Shown: positions 1 to 5,510 of the stretch, one piece after another
How the letters are laid out: the number at the start of each line of letters is the position of its first letter
Position numbering within the stretch: the first letter of the stretch is position 1
Source of the DNA: an uncultured Clostridia bacterium
GTDB lineage: Bacteria > Bacillota > Clostridia > Christensenellales > Borkfalkiaceae
Direction: 5' to 3'
NCBI GenBank assembly: GCA_947589335.1
Contig: CANPZH010000015.1
Location: 1 to 16,246, forward strand
Length of the DNA stretch: 16,246 bases
The notes under the pieces: model-generated
Database searches by the model: none
What the model was told of the DNA's origin: nothing
What the model saw: only the letters and a program-made list of their open reading frames with translations
Program-made: the position numbers and the translations under genes

Positions 1-1350
1 TGCACGAGCAGGCAGCTCCTCGATGGGCTCTCCCAAGCGGAGCAAGCGGAGGTCGACGCCGTCATCGACGGGCACAGCCACACCGTGGAGGAGGAGGTGT
101 TTCCCTCACCGCAGGGGGGCGAAAACGGGCAACAGCGGGCAAAATCCATTCCCATTCTCCAGACCGGGGTCAACTTCGCGGGGCTCGGGAAGCTCACCCT
201 CACCTTCCGCGACGGGACCGACGGCACAAGCGTCTCTGCCGAGGGCGAGGTGCTCGACTACGATGCCGCGATGAACTATCCCCTCACCGAGGCGGGGCAG
301 CAAAAGGCGAACAAAGTCCAAGAGACGCTCGACGCCGTCAAACTCCAGCAGGACGAGATCCTGGGCGAGTTCCTCTGCAAGCTCGACCATCCCCTCTTCG
401 GCGGCTACATCTGCCATGACTATGTGGAATCGCGCATCGTCGAGACCGCCTACGGCGACTTCGTCACCGACGCCTTCCGCCACTATGCCGAGGAATTCGC
501 AAAGCAGAACGATCTGCAGTCCGGGATCCCCGTGATCGCCGTCGAAAACGGCGGCGGGATCTCCCAGAGCCTGCCGACCTGGCACTCGGACGGCACGGAC
601 GTCACCGTCGGCGACGTGATGAACGCCTTCAACCACGGGAATCTTGTCGAAGTATTGCTCGTCTCCCCCGCGGAGCTCTTCGCCGCCCTCGAGAAGGGAC
701 TCGTGACGACGGGACAGGACGAGACGGGACGCCTCCTCTGCGAGAAGGCGAGCGGCTCCTTCCTGCAGGTGAGCGGATTCTCCTACACCTACGACCCCGC
801 GGGCAAGACGGGGAGCAAGGTCGTGGAGGTGAAACTCGCGGACGGGACCCTTCTCGACCGCAACGACAGCGAGAACAAGCTGTTGCTCGCGACGAACAAC
901 TTTGTCTCCTCCTCCTTTGCAAAGGCGGAGAAGCTCGGCGAGCTCGGCGGCGAGGACATGATCGTCATAGACTATCTGACCCTGCTCACCGACGGCACGA
1001 GCGGCGTCCTCGACTATGACTGCGCCTATGACCGCATTCTGATCGCAAACGATAAATCTCCCGAGAGCTACACGGTGAGACTCCGCGTGACGGACGGAGA
1101 GGGAGCGTACGGGAATGCCAAGTTCCGCCTCTCCGTCGACGGCGGCGAAGAGCAGGAGGTCACGACCGACGCAGACGGATATCTCACCCTGACCCTCTCC
1201 AAGGGCGCGCACGTCATGAAACTTGCGGAGTCGGACAACTTCGTCTATGTGAACAACTATTCGGGCACGGGCACCGCAGTCACCAAAGAAGGGTATTTCC
1301 TGTTCGAATTTTCCGTCCCCCATAGCGCCGATGGATCCGATCACGCATAA
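1..1350 (+). CDS. 5'-nucleotidase family metallophosphoesterase, C-terminal part (start outside window)
   Basis: This is the 3' portion of a gene whose 5' end lies left of the window. The frame is open from base 1 with no stop, and the GTG at 85 is internal. Residues here are numbered from the window edge. Residues 21-28 (VIDGHSHT) match the GHSH metal-ligand motif at the end of the calcineurin-like phosphoesterase domain of UshA/5'-nucleotidases. The C-terminal nucleotidase domain follows, with ENGGGIS (182-188), VTVGDVMNAFNHGN (201-214) and FLQVSGFSYTYDP (254-266), the segments that shape the nucleotide pocket in this family. About 100 further residues (350-449) look like an added beta-sandwich domain. 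There is no C-terminal anchor or sorting signal, and any signal peptide would be outside the window. The family hydrolyses nucleotides or related phosphoesters outside the cytoplasm. The exact substrate is unknown, and the Arg usual after GGGI/V is Ser188 here. The gene converges on the ribosomal operon and appears functionally unrelated to it. Confidence 0.88.
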   Translation, partial: CTSRQLLDGLSQAEQAEVDAVIDGHSHTVEEEVFPSPQGGENGQQRAKSIPILQTGVNFAGLGKLTLTFRDGTDGTSVSAEGEVLDYDAAMNYPLTEAGQQKANKVQETLDAVKLQQDEILGEFLCKLDHPLFGGYICHDYVESRIVETAYGDFVTDAFRHYAEEFAKQNDLQSGIPVIAVENGGGISQSLPTWHSDGTDVTVGDVMNAFNHGNLVEVLLVSPAELFAALEKGLVTTGQDETGRLLCEKASGSFLQVSGFSYTYDPAGKTGSKVVEVKLADGTLLDRNDSENKLLLATNNFVSSSFAKAEKLGELGGEDMIVIDYLTLLTDGTSGVLDYDCAYDRILIANDKSPESYTVRLRVTDGEGAYGNAKFRLSVDGGEEQEVTTDADGYLTLTLSKGAHVMKLAESDNFVYVNNYSGTGTAVTKEGYFLFEFSVPHSADGSDHA

Positions 1351-1382
1351 ACCCTCCGCGGAGCTTTGACGACCGTCGCTCT

Positions 1383-1456
1383 TTACGTCATTCCGACGAC
1401 CGTAGGGAGGAGGAATCTGAGGCTGAGATTTCTCACATACGTTCGAAATGACGTAA
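1383..1456. repeat. Imperfect palindromic repeat with TTACGTCATT ends
   Basis: The outer 14 bases (1383-1396) and the last 14 (1443-1456) are inverted copies with one mismatch (TTACGTCATTCCGA against TCGAAATGACGTAA). An inner pair, GAGGAATCT near 1411 and AGATTTCTC near 1427, is also nearly complementary. The whole 74-bp unit could fold into a long hairpin. It resembles the dispersed intergenic palindromes with GTCATTC...GAATGAC ends that occur in many bacterial genomes, but the family cannot be assigned from this window. It lies 32 bp after the stop of the nucleotidase gene. Confidence 0.7.
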
Positions 1457-1466
1457 AAAGAACTCC

Positions 1467-1514
1467 GCTACTTCGCGCCGCTGGCGCTCGTGCCGCGCTT
1501 AGAGAATCAGAACT
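1467..1514. repeat. Direct repeat, copy 1
   Basis: This segment begins GCTACTTCGCGC and ends in a 31-nt block at 1484-1514 that recurs exactly at 1659-1689 (it contains TGCCGCGCTTAGAGAATC). The 5' parts of the two copies differ by small insertions or substitutions. It lies in the gene-free interval between the nucleotidase gene and rplQ, in the repeat cluster whose pieces end in ATGACG. Confidence 0.85.
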
Positions 1515-1643
1515 GCGGACGGGCGGAATGACGTATAGGGCGCGCGGGGCGAAATGACGTTCTTTTTACGTCATGTTGAGCGCAGTCGAAACATGGACCG
1601 CATTATTACAAGGTGCGATTCTTCGACACGCGCATTCTGCGCG

Positions 1644-1689
1644 GCTACTTCGCGCTCCGCGCTCGTGCCGCGCTTAGAGAATCAGAACT
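1644..1689. repeat. Direct repeat, copy 2
   Basis: Second copy of the repeat at 1467-1514. Bases 1659-1689 match 1484-1514 exactly over 31 nt, and the GCTACTTCGCGC start is also shared. It is followed, as in copy 1, by a short variable stretch ending in ATGACG. With only two copies and no regular spacing it is not a CRISPR array. Confidence 0.85.
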
Positions 1690-1714
1690 TCACGCGGGAC
1701 AGTATGACGGAATT

Positions 1715-1746
1715 GAGATTCCTCACATGCGTTCGGAATGACATTA
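1715..1746. repeat. Degenerate direct copy of the right arm of the 1383-1456 palindrome
   Basis: The 32 nt here match 1425-1456 in the same orientation with five substitutions (GAGATTCCTCACATGCG against GAGATTTCTCACATACG, then TTCG and AATGAC in both). This shows that the interval is built from several diverged copies of one repeat family. Confidence 0.75.
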
Positions 1747-1821
1747 AGCGCGATACTTCGACTCCGCTACGCTCCGCTCAGTATGACGTGATTAAGAATG
1801 CTTCTTTGCTTCCCAAATTAC

Positions 1822-1880
1822 TGCGCGTTGGAAAACCACGCTTTTCCATAAGCGCACTGCATTTGCGCGATACCTCGCGC
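1822..1880. other. Two adjacent hairpins in gene-free DNA
   Basis: Hairpin one has an inner 7-bp stem TGGAAAA/TTTTCCA (1829-1835 with 1842-1848, 6-nt loop) inside an outer TGCGC/GCGCA pair (1822-1826 with 1852-1856). Hairpin two is GCGCGA/TCGCGC (1865-1870 with 1875-1880, 4-nt loop). AAGCGC at 1850-1855 could instead pair with GCGCTT at 1877-1882. No run of T follows on either strand, so these are not standard terminators. Function is unknown. Confidence 0.5.
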
Positions 1881-1939
1881 TTGTTGTCCGTAAAAGCGAT
1901 TTTCGGAGCAAACCCTGTTTATGTACGAGGAAAGTTCGC

Positions 1940-1999
1940 TCGCAAATTTCTTTGCCCTCAGTATGCCCCGCAGGGTGTCCTGAATAAAGAAATTTGCGA
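1940..1999. repeat. 14-bp perfect inverted repeat just beyond the operon terminator
   Basis: TCGCAAATTTCTTT (1940-1953) is exactly complementary to AAAGAAATTTGCGA (1986-1999) across a 32-nt interior. The interior contains a smaller CCCT/AGGG pair (1955-1958 with 1972-1975). It abuts the T-run of the rplQ terminator. Neither strand has a T tract after the hairpin, so it is more likely a repeat element or an RNA-stabilising structure than a second terminator. Confidence 0.65.
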
Positions 2000-2032
2000 A
2001 AAAAACCGCCCGAGGCTTTGCCTCGGGCGGTT
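1999..2032 (-). terminator. Rho-independent terminator of the ribosomal operon
   Basis: A perfect 13-bp GC-rich stem (2004-2016 with 2020-2032; left arm AACCGCCCGAGGC, loop TTT) is followed on the minus strand by seven T residues (1999-2005). It lies about 30 nt after the rplQ stop codon, exactly where the operon should end. On the plus strand the hairpin is followed only by CGTCTTTC, so it should work mainly in the minus direction. Confidence 0.95.
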
Positions 2033-2061
2033 CGTCTTTCAGATCAAGTTCAGTACATTTT

Positions 2062-2568
2062 TCAGACCAATTCGATGATCGCGGTCTCGGAAGCGTCGCC
2101 GCGGCGCTGGCCGAGGAGATAGATCCTCGTGTATCCGCCGCCCTGGCCGAGCTCCTCTTTCCGCTGCGCGTACTTGGGTGCGATCTCGTTGAAGAGCTTT
2201 TCGACGAGCGGATGCTGGATCTGCTCGGTGCGCTTCTTGTAGTCCTTCTTGCTCTCGCCGAATTCCTTGATCTCCTGCAGATCGTAGGTCTTCGCCATGA
2301 TGGCACGGCGGGCAGCGAGCTTTCTGGGACCGTCTTTGACGGAGGTCGTCTTGACGTCTTTGCCCTTCTTGTCCTTGATCACGACATCGTATTCCACCAC
2401 GTCGTCATAGGTGTTCACCGCCTTCGTGATGAGCTTCTCAACGTAGGACTGAAGTTCCTTCGCGCGAGCAGCGGTCGTCTCGATCTTTCCGTACCAAAGG
2501 AGCTGAGAAGCCTGACCTCTCAAAAGCGCAATTCTCTGTTTGGTTGTCTTTCCCAATTTACCCGGCAT
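2062..2568 (-). CDS. rplQ: 50S ribosomal protein L17 (enlarged form)
   Basis: L17 binds 23S rRNA in the large subunit near the peptide exit side. Recognition rests on the N-terminal KLGKTTKQRIALLRG, then KIETTAARAKELQSYVEKLIT (about 29-48), LVEKLFNEIAPKYAQR (121-136) and the C-terminal GGGYTRIYLLGQRRGD...AIIELV. At 168 residues it is longer than the usual 110-130. The extra length is mostly a charged insertion at about residues 52-82 and a second lengthened stretch at about 94-118. The start at 2568 has a strong AAGGAGG ribosome binding site lying inside the last codons of rpoA, 3 nt away, so the two genes are probably translationally coupled. It is the last gene before the terminator. Confidence 0.95.
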   Translation of the reverse strand: MPGKLGKTTKQRIALLRGQASQLLWYGKIETTAARAKELQSYVEKLITKAVNTYDDVVEYDVVIKDKKGKDVKTTSVKDGPRKLAARRAIMAKTYDLQEIKEFGESKKDYKKRTEQIQHPLVEKLFNEIAPKYAQRKEELGQGGGYTRIYLLGQRRGDASETAIIELV

Positions 2569-2571
2569 TTT

Positions 2572-3525
2572 TTAATCCTCCTTTTTTTCCAGCGAAAGAC
2601 CGTACGCTTCGAGCTTCTGAATCACTTCGTCGAGGGACTTCTTGCCGAGGTTGCGGACCTTGAGCATCTCGTCCTCCGTCTTGGAAATGAGGTCTTCCAC
2701 GGTATGAATGTTCGCTCTCTTCAGACAGTTGTAGGAACGGACGGAAAAGTCCATGTCCTCGATCTTCATCGAGAGAATCTGTTGTTGTTTGTCGTCATCC
2801 GTCTTGACGAGGATGTCCATATCCTTGATCGTGTCGGAGAGATTGACGAACAGGTTGATGTGATCCTGCATGATCTTGGCGGCGAGCGAGACGATCTCTT
2901 TCCCCGAGAAGGTGCCGTCCGTCCAGACCTCGATCGTCAGTCTGTCATAGTCTATATTCTGTCCCACGCGCGCCGGTTCCACGTTGTAGTTGACCTTCTG
3001 GACGGGCGTATAGATGGAATCGATGGGAATATAGTCGATGATGGGCTGCTTGTTGTCTTTTGCGGGCTTATAGCCCCTGCCTCTGCCGATCGTGATCTCC
3101 ATATCGATCTTGCCGCCTTCGTCGACCGTGCAGATATATTGGTCGGAATTGACGATCTCCACTTCCGCATCCTGCGAGATGTCTTTTGCCCGAATGACCG
3201 CGGGACCCTCTTTGCAGAGGCGCAGCGTCTTGGTGTAATCCCTGTCGGTGATCTTCGTCTTGATCGCGAGCAGCTTCAAATTCAGAATGATCTCGGTGAC
3301 GTCTTCCTTCACTCCGGGAATGGCGGAGAACTCGTGTTTGACGGTCCCGTCCATGAATTTGATCCCCTGCGCGGCAGCGCCGGGCAACGCCGACAGCAAA
3401 ATTCTTCTCAGACAGTTGCCTATCGTAAGACCGAAACCCTTCTCGAGCGGTTCCACGACGATCTTCGCGTACGATTTCTCTTCGTTTTCCGTGACCTCGA
3501 TCTTGGGCATATCCATTTCGATCAT
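2572..3525 (-). CDS. rpoA: DNA-directed RNA polymerase subunit alpha
   Basis: RpoA dimerises to start RNA polymerase assembly. At 317 residues it has the standard length. The N-terminal domain (about 1-230) contains EPLEKGFGLTIGNCLRRILL (25-44), the classic alpha dimerisation and beta-contact segment. The C-terminal domain (about 254-312) contains SVRSYNCLKRANIHTVEDL (261-279) and NLGKKSLDEV. Arg263 and Asn266 correspond to the UP-element-contacting Arg265 and Asn268 of E. coli. The start at 3525 is supported by AAGGAGG eight nt upstream, although Met4 and Met6 are possible alternatives. A 30-nt gap separates it from rpsD, the widest inside the alpha block. Confidence 0.98.
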   Translation of the reverse strand: MIEMDMPKIEVTENEEKSYAKIVVEPLEKGFGLTIGNCLRRILLSALPGAAAQGIKFMDGTVKHEFSAIPGVKEDVTEIILNLKLLAIKTKITDRDYTKTLRLCKEGPAVIRAKDISQDAEVEIVNSDQYICTVDEGGKIDMEITIGRGRGYKPAKDNKQPIIDYIPIDSIYTPVQKVNYNVEPARVGQNIDYDRLTIEVWTDGTFSGKEIVSLAAKIMQDHINLFVNLSDTIKDMDILVKTDDDKQQQILSMKIEDMDFSVRSYNCLKRANIHTVEDLISKTEDEMLKVRNLGKKSLDEVIQKLEAYGLSLEKKED

Positions 3526-3555
3526 AAAGTTACCCTCCTTGATATATATTCAATA

Positions 3556-4182
3556 TTACTTGGAGTACAATTCGACAATCATATGCTCTGCAATCTGGCT
3601 GTCAACGTCCTCGCGGGTCGGGAGCGCAATGATCTTGCCTTCCAGCTTCTCGGGATCGAATTCCAGCCACTTGGGCATATTCGCAACCTTCATCGTTTTG
3701 ATTTGTTCAAAGAATTTGTTGTCTTTGCGGTTTTCCTTGACTGCGATCACATCGCCCGCTTTCACGATATAGGAGGGAACGTTGACCGTTCTGCCGTTGA
3801 CCATGAAGTGGGAATGGTTCACAAGCTGTCTTGCCTGCGTGCGCGACGCGCCGACGCCCATGCGGTAGATGACGTTGTCGAGGCGGCGTTCGAGCAGGGA
3901 GAGCATGTTCTCGCCCGTGATGCCCTTCATCTTGTCCGCCATCTCGTAGTAATGACGGAACTGACCCTCGTTCACGCCGTAAATGCGCTTGGTCTTCTGC
4001 TTCTCGCGGAGCTGTTGGCCGTATTCGGATACCTTCCTTCTCACGGCGCTGGGCGCCTTTCCGGGAGGCGTGGGGCGCTTGTTGAAGGGGCACTTCTCCA
4101 TGTAGCACTTCTCTCCCTTCAGGAAGAGTTTGCCGCCCTCTCTTCTGCAAAGTTTACATTTTGCGTCTCTGTATACTGCCAT
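3556..4182 (-). CDS. rpsD: 30S ribosomal protein S4, zinc-binding form
   Basis: S4 is a primary 16S rRNA binder that nucleates small-subunit assembly and is a classic translational autoregulator. The N-terminus carries Cys9, Cys12, Cys26 and Cys31, the zinc-binding arrangement known from Thermus and Geobacillus S4. The S4 RNA-binding fold is visible as RRLDNVIYRMGVGASRTQAR followed by QLVNHSHFMVNGRTVNVPSY. Its 208 residues are typical. It is placed between rpsK and rpoA with a 12-nt gap on the rpsK side. In Bacillus subtilis rpsD stands alone and is self-regulated, so here S4 is positioned to regulate the whole alpha block, possibly through the leader upstream of rpsM. Confidence 0.98.
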   Translation of the reverse strand: MAVYRDAKCKLCRREGGKLFLKGEKCYMEKCPFNKRPTPPGKAPSAVRRKVSEYGQQLREKQKTKRIYGVNEGQFRHYYEMADKMKGITGENMLSLLERRLDNVIYRMGVGASRTQARQLVNHSHFMVNGRTVNVPSYIVKAGDVIAVKENRKDNKFFEQIKTMKVANMPKWLEFDPEKLEGKIIALPTREDVDSQIAEHMIVELYSK

Positions 4183-4194
4183 TTCCTTCTCTCC

Positions 4195-4593
4195 TTAAAC
4201 TCTTCTGCGCTTGGGCGGTCTGCAACCGTTGTGCGGGATGGGCGAGACATCGGAGATGAGCGTGACCTGCAGCTCGCAGTTCGCGAGCGCACGGATCGCA
4301 GACTCTCTGCCCGCGCCGGGACCCTTGACGTACACCTCGACCGAACGGAGACCGTGCTCCTTCGCGGCCTTCGCAGCCGTCTCGGTCGCCATCTGCGCGG
4401 CAAAAGGCGTGCCCTTCCTCGAACCCTTGAAGCCGAGAGAGCCCGCGCTCGACCACGAGATCGCGTTTCCGCTCATATCGGTGATCGTCACCAGCGTGTT
4501 GTTGAAGGTGGACTGAATATGAACTTGTCCTTTGTCGATTTTTTTCAGCTCTTTGCGCTTGCCGCGCGCAGCTGTTCTTCTCTTTTCAGCCAT
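4195..4593 (-). CDS. rpsK: 30S ribosomal protein S11
   Basis: S11 lies on the small-subunit platform and helps shape the mRNA exit path. All 132 residues match the family: HIQSTFNNTLVTITDMSGN, then SWSSAGSLGFKGSRKGTPFA and AAKEHGLRSVEVYVKGPGAG, and the terminal signature ISDVSPIPHNGCRPPKRRRV. The basic N-terminal tail (MAEKRRTAARGKRKELKK) is usual. The start has a TAAGGAGG site in which the TAA is the rpsM stop, 12 nt from the ATG. Confidence 0.98.
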   Translation of the reverse strand: MAEKRRTAARGKRKELKKIDKGQVHIQSTFNNTLVTITDMSGNAISWSSAGSLGFKGSRKGTPFAAQMATETAAKAAKEHGLRSVEVYVKGPGAGRESAIRALANCELQVTLISDVSPIPHNGCRPPKRRRV

Positions 4594-4605
4594 TCTGACG
4601 CCTCC

Positions 4606-4974
4606 TTACTTCTTCTTGTTCGCCACGGTACGGCGGGGACCCTTCCTCGTTCTCGCGTTGCGCTTGGTGCTCTGGCCGCGCACGGGAAGACCCTTTCTGT
4701 GACGGACGCCGCGATAGCATCCGATCTCCATCAGACGCTTGATATTGAGGCTGACCTGTCCTCTGAGTTCGCCCTCCACGACGAGGTGGTGGTCGATATA
4801 TTCTCTCAACTTGGAAACGTCGGTCTCGTCGAGATCTTTCACTCTCGTGTCGGGGTTGATCCCCGTCGCCGCGAGGATCTGCTTCGACGTCGAAAGACCG
4901 ATTCCGTAAATGTAGGTGAGTCCGATTTCAACCCGTTTCTCTCTGGGTAAATCCACACCGGCAATACGTGCCAT
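4606..4974 (-). CDS. rpsM: 30S ribosomal protein S13
   Basis: S13 sits in the head of the small subunit, contacts the P-site tRNA and forms the intersubunit bridge with L5. Matching segments are MARIAGVDLPREKRVEIGLT, YIYGIGLSTSKQIL, LREYIDHHLVVEGELR, RGVRHRKGLPVRGQ and the basic tail TKRNARTRKGPRRTVANKKK, giving a normal 122 residues. The start at 4974 follows AAGGAGA by 6 nt. It is the first gene of the alpha block and follows a 267-nt interval containing a consensus promoter and a structured leader. Confidence 0.98.
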   Translation of the reverse strand: MARIAGVDLPREKRVEIGLTYIYGIGLSTSKQILAATGINPDTRVKDLDETDVSKLREYIDHHLVVEGELRGQVSLNIKRLMEIGCYRGVRHRKGLPVRGQSTKRNARTRKGPRRTVANKKK

Positions 4975-5199
4975 TGAAAATCTCCTTTCCTTTGGATTTG
5001 TTATTTTTTTGATCTATTTCGACGGATCCCGGAGGGAAACAGTGGAAAATATTTCCCGCGGGGACCCCTTGTTTTCGGCTTCAAAGCGCAAAGCAAGCCG
5101 AGTTTCCGCACTTTATCCGTGCGGAAATCAGCTCAGATCGCATATTCGGTACGGCTTCCCCGGCAGACCGCCGGACGGGAGATCCCCCTCAAAGCCGTG
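4975..5199 (-). promoter_or_regulatory. Structured 5' leader of the alpha block (candidate autoregulatory RNA)
   Basis: About 225 nt lie between the predicted transcription start (near 5198-5200) and the rpsM ATG, with no gene. Read on the minus strand, four perfect stems can form: ACGGCTT/AAGCCGT (5192-5198 with 5151-5157), CCGGC/GCCGG (5170-5174 with 5160-5164), a 9-bp TTTCCGCAC/GTGCGGAAA (5119-5127 with 5103-5111) and TCGGCTT/AAGCCGA (5095-5101 with 5075-5081). GGGAAA/TTTCCC (5052-5057 with 5034-5039) may close a further one. The CGGCTT and AAGCCG arms can also pair the other way round. No T-run follows any stem, so control, if any, is more likely translational. The best candidate regulator is S4, whose gene is in the operon; this is inference. 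Confidence 0.6.
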
Positions 5200-5205
5200 A
5201 CTGTG

Positions 5206-5234
5206 ATTATAACACAATTTTTCAACTGTGTCAA
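5206..5234 (-). promoter_or_regulatory. Consensus sigma-A promoter for rpsM-rpsK-rpsD-rpoA-rplQ
   Basis: On the minus strand, TTGACA (5229-5234) and TATAAT (5206-5211) are exact consensus hexamers with a 17-nt spacer. A TG one base before the -10 gives an extended -10. A run of A residues overlapping the rpmJ stop (5239-5244) lies just upstream of the -35 and could act as a UP element for the alpha C-terminal domain. The -35 is only 7 nt past the rpmJ stop and no terminator intervenes. The alpha block is therefore expected to receive both read-through and its own transcripts. Confidence 0.93.
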
Positions 5235-5241
5235 GCGTTTT

Positions 5242-5358
5242 TTAACCCTGTCTTTGCTTATGGCTCTTGTTTTTGGAACAGATCACCATCACTTTCCCGT
5301 TTCTCTTGATCACCTTGCACTTATCGCACATGGGTTTGACGGAAGGACGTACTTTCAT
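5242..5358 (-). CDS. rpmJ: 50S ribosomal protein L36, zinc-binding form
   Basis: This 38-codon gene translates as MKVRPSVKPMCDKCKVIKRN, continuing GKVMVICSKNKSHKQRQG. It carries the zinc ligands Cys11, Cys14, Cys27 and His33 of the C+ form of L36. L36 is the smallest large-subunit protein and binds 23S rRNA near the base of the L7/L12 region. The start at 5358 follows a GAGAGG ribosome binding site. It is separated from infA by an unusually long 152 nt and is followed 7 nt after its stop by the alpha-block promoter. Confidence 0.97.
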   Translation of the reverse strand: MKVRPSVKPMCDKCKVIKRNGKVMVICSKNKSHKQRQG

Positions 5359-5510
5359 TTTCGTTTACCTCTCGAATTTAATGCCGTTTCCGGCGGAATA
5401 ATATTGTGGAGCCCTTGCTACGCCCCGCACGCTACGCCAAGGAGCTTCTCCAATCACTGCGCGGCGCGCCGCTTGCGGCAAGCCGCAAACAAGCAGGAAA
5501 TCGCGCGAAC
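5359..5510. other. infA-rpmJ spacer with hairpins and a short direct repeat
   Basis: These 152 nt encode nothing I can support. They hold a perfect 12-bp palindrome GCGGCGCGCCGC (about 5460-5471), a GCTTG/CAAGC hairpin just beside it, GGAG/CTCC around 5441-5451, and the 8-mer GCTACGCC twice six bases apart (near 5418-5439). Close to rpmJ there is GCCG-GAAA-CGGC, a tetraloop hairpin on the minus strand (near 5383-5394). No T-run and no good promoter are seen. Confidence 0.55.

Larger units (their letters stand above)
1568..1789. repeat. Outer imperfect inverted repeat enclosing other repeat pieces
   Basis: The left end ACGTCATGTTGAGCG (1568-1582) and the right end CGCTCAGTATGACGT (1775-1789) are inverted copies with two mismatches. 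Further in, CAGTCGAAACAT on the left mirrors ATACTTCGACTC on the right, where about ten extra bases interrupt the match. The unit encloses the second copy of the 31-nt direct repeat and the second copy of the GAGATT...ATGAC block. This arrangement suggests repeat units inserted into or recombined with each other. Confidence 0.6.

Noticed and set aside
85..87. GTG as start of the nucleotidase gene
   Set aside because: The GHSH motif lies just upstream in the same open frame, so the gene begins outside the window.
106..1344. Minus-strand open frame of 412 codons opposite the nucleotidase
   Set aside because: The plus strand has clear 5'-nucleotidase motifs; the minus translation matches nothing recognisable.
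1354..1378. Terminator for the nucleotidase gene
   Set aside because: Only 4-bp stems (CTCC/GGAG and GACG/CGTC) without a T-run; not enough to call.
1467..1689. Possible CRISPR array
   Set aside because: Only two copies of one repeat, unequal flanks, and no spacer periodicity or cas genes.
1366..2078. Short plus-strand open frames (63 and 174 codons) in the repeat region
   Set aside because: They are translations of inverted and direct repeats and of the terminator, with no good ribosome binding site and no recognisable domain.
2212..4950. Plus-strand open frame of 912 codons opposite rplQ-rpoA-rpsD-rpsK-rpsM
   Set aside because: It runs antisense through five certain genes, its translation shows no recognisable family, and it follows from the codon bias of the minus-strand genes.
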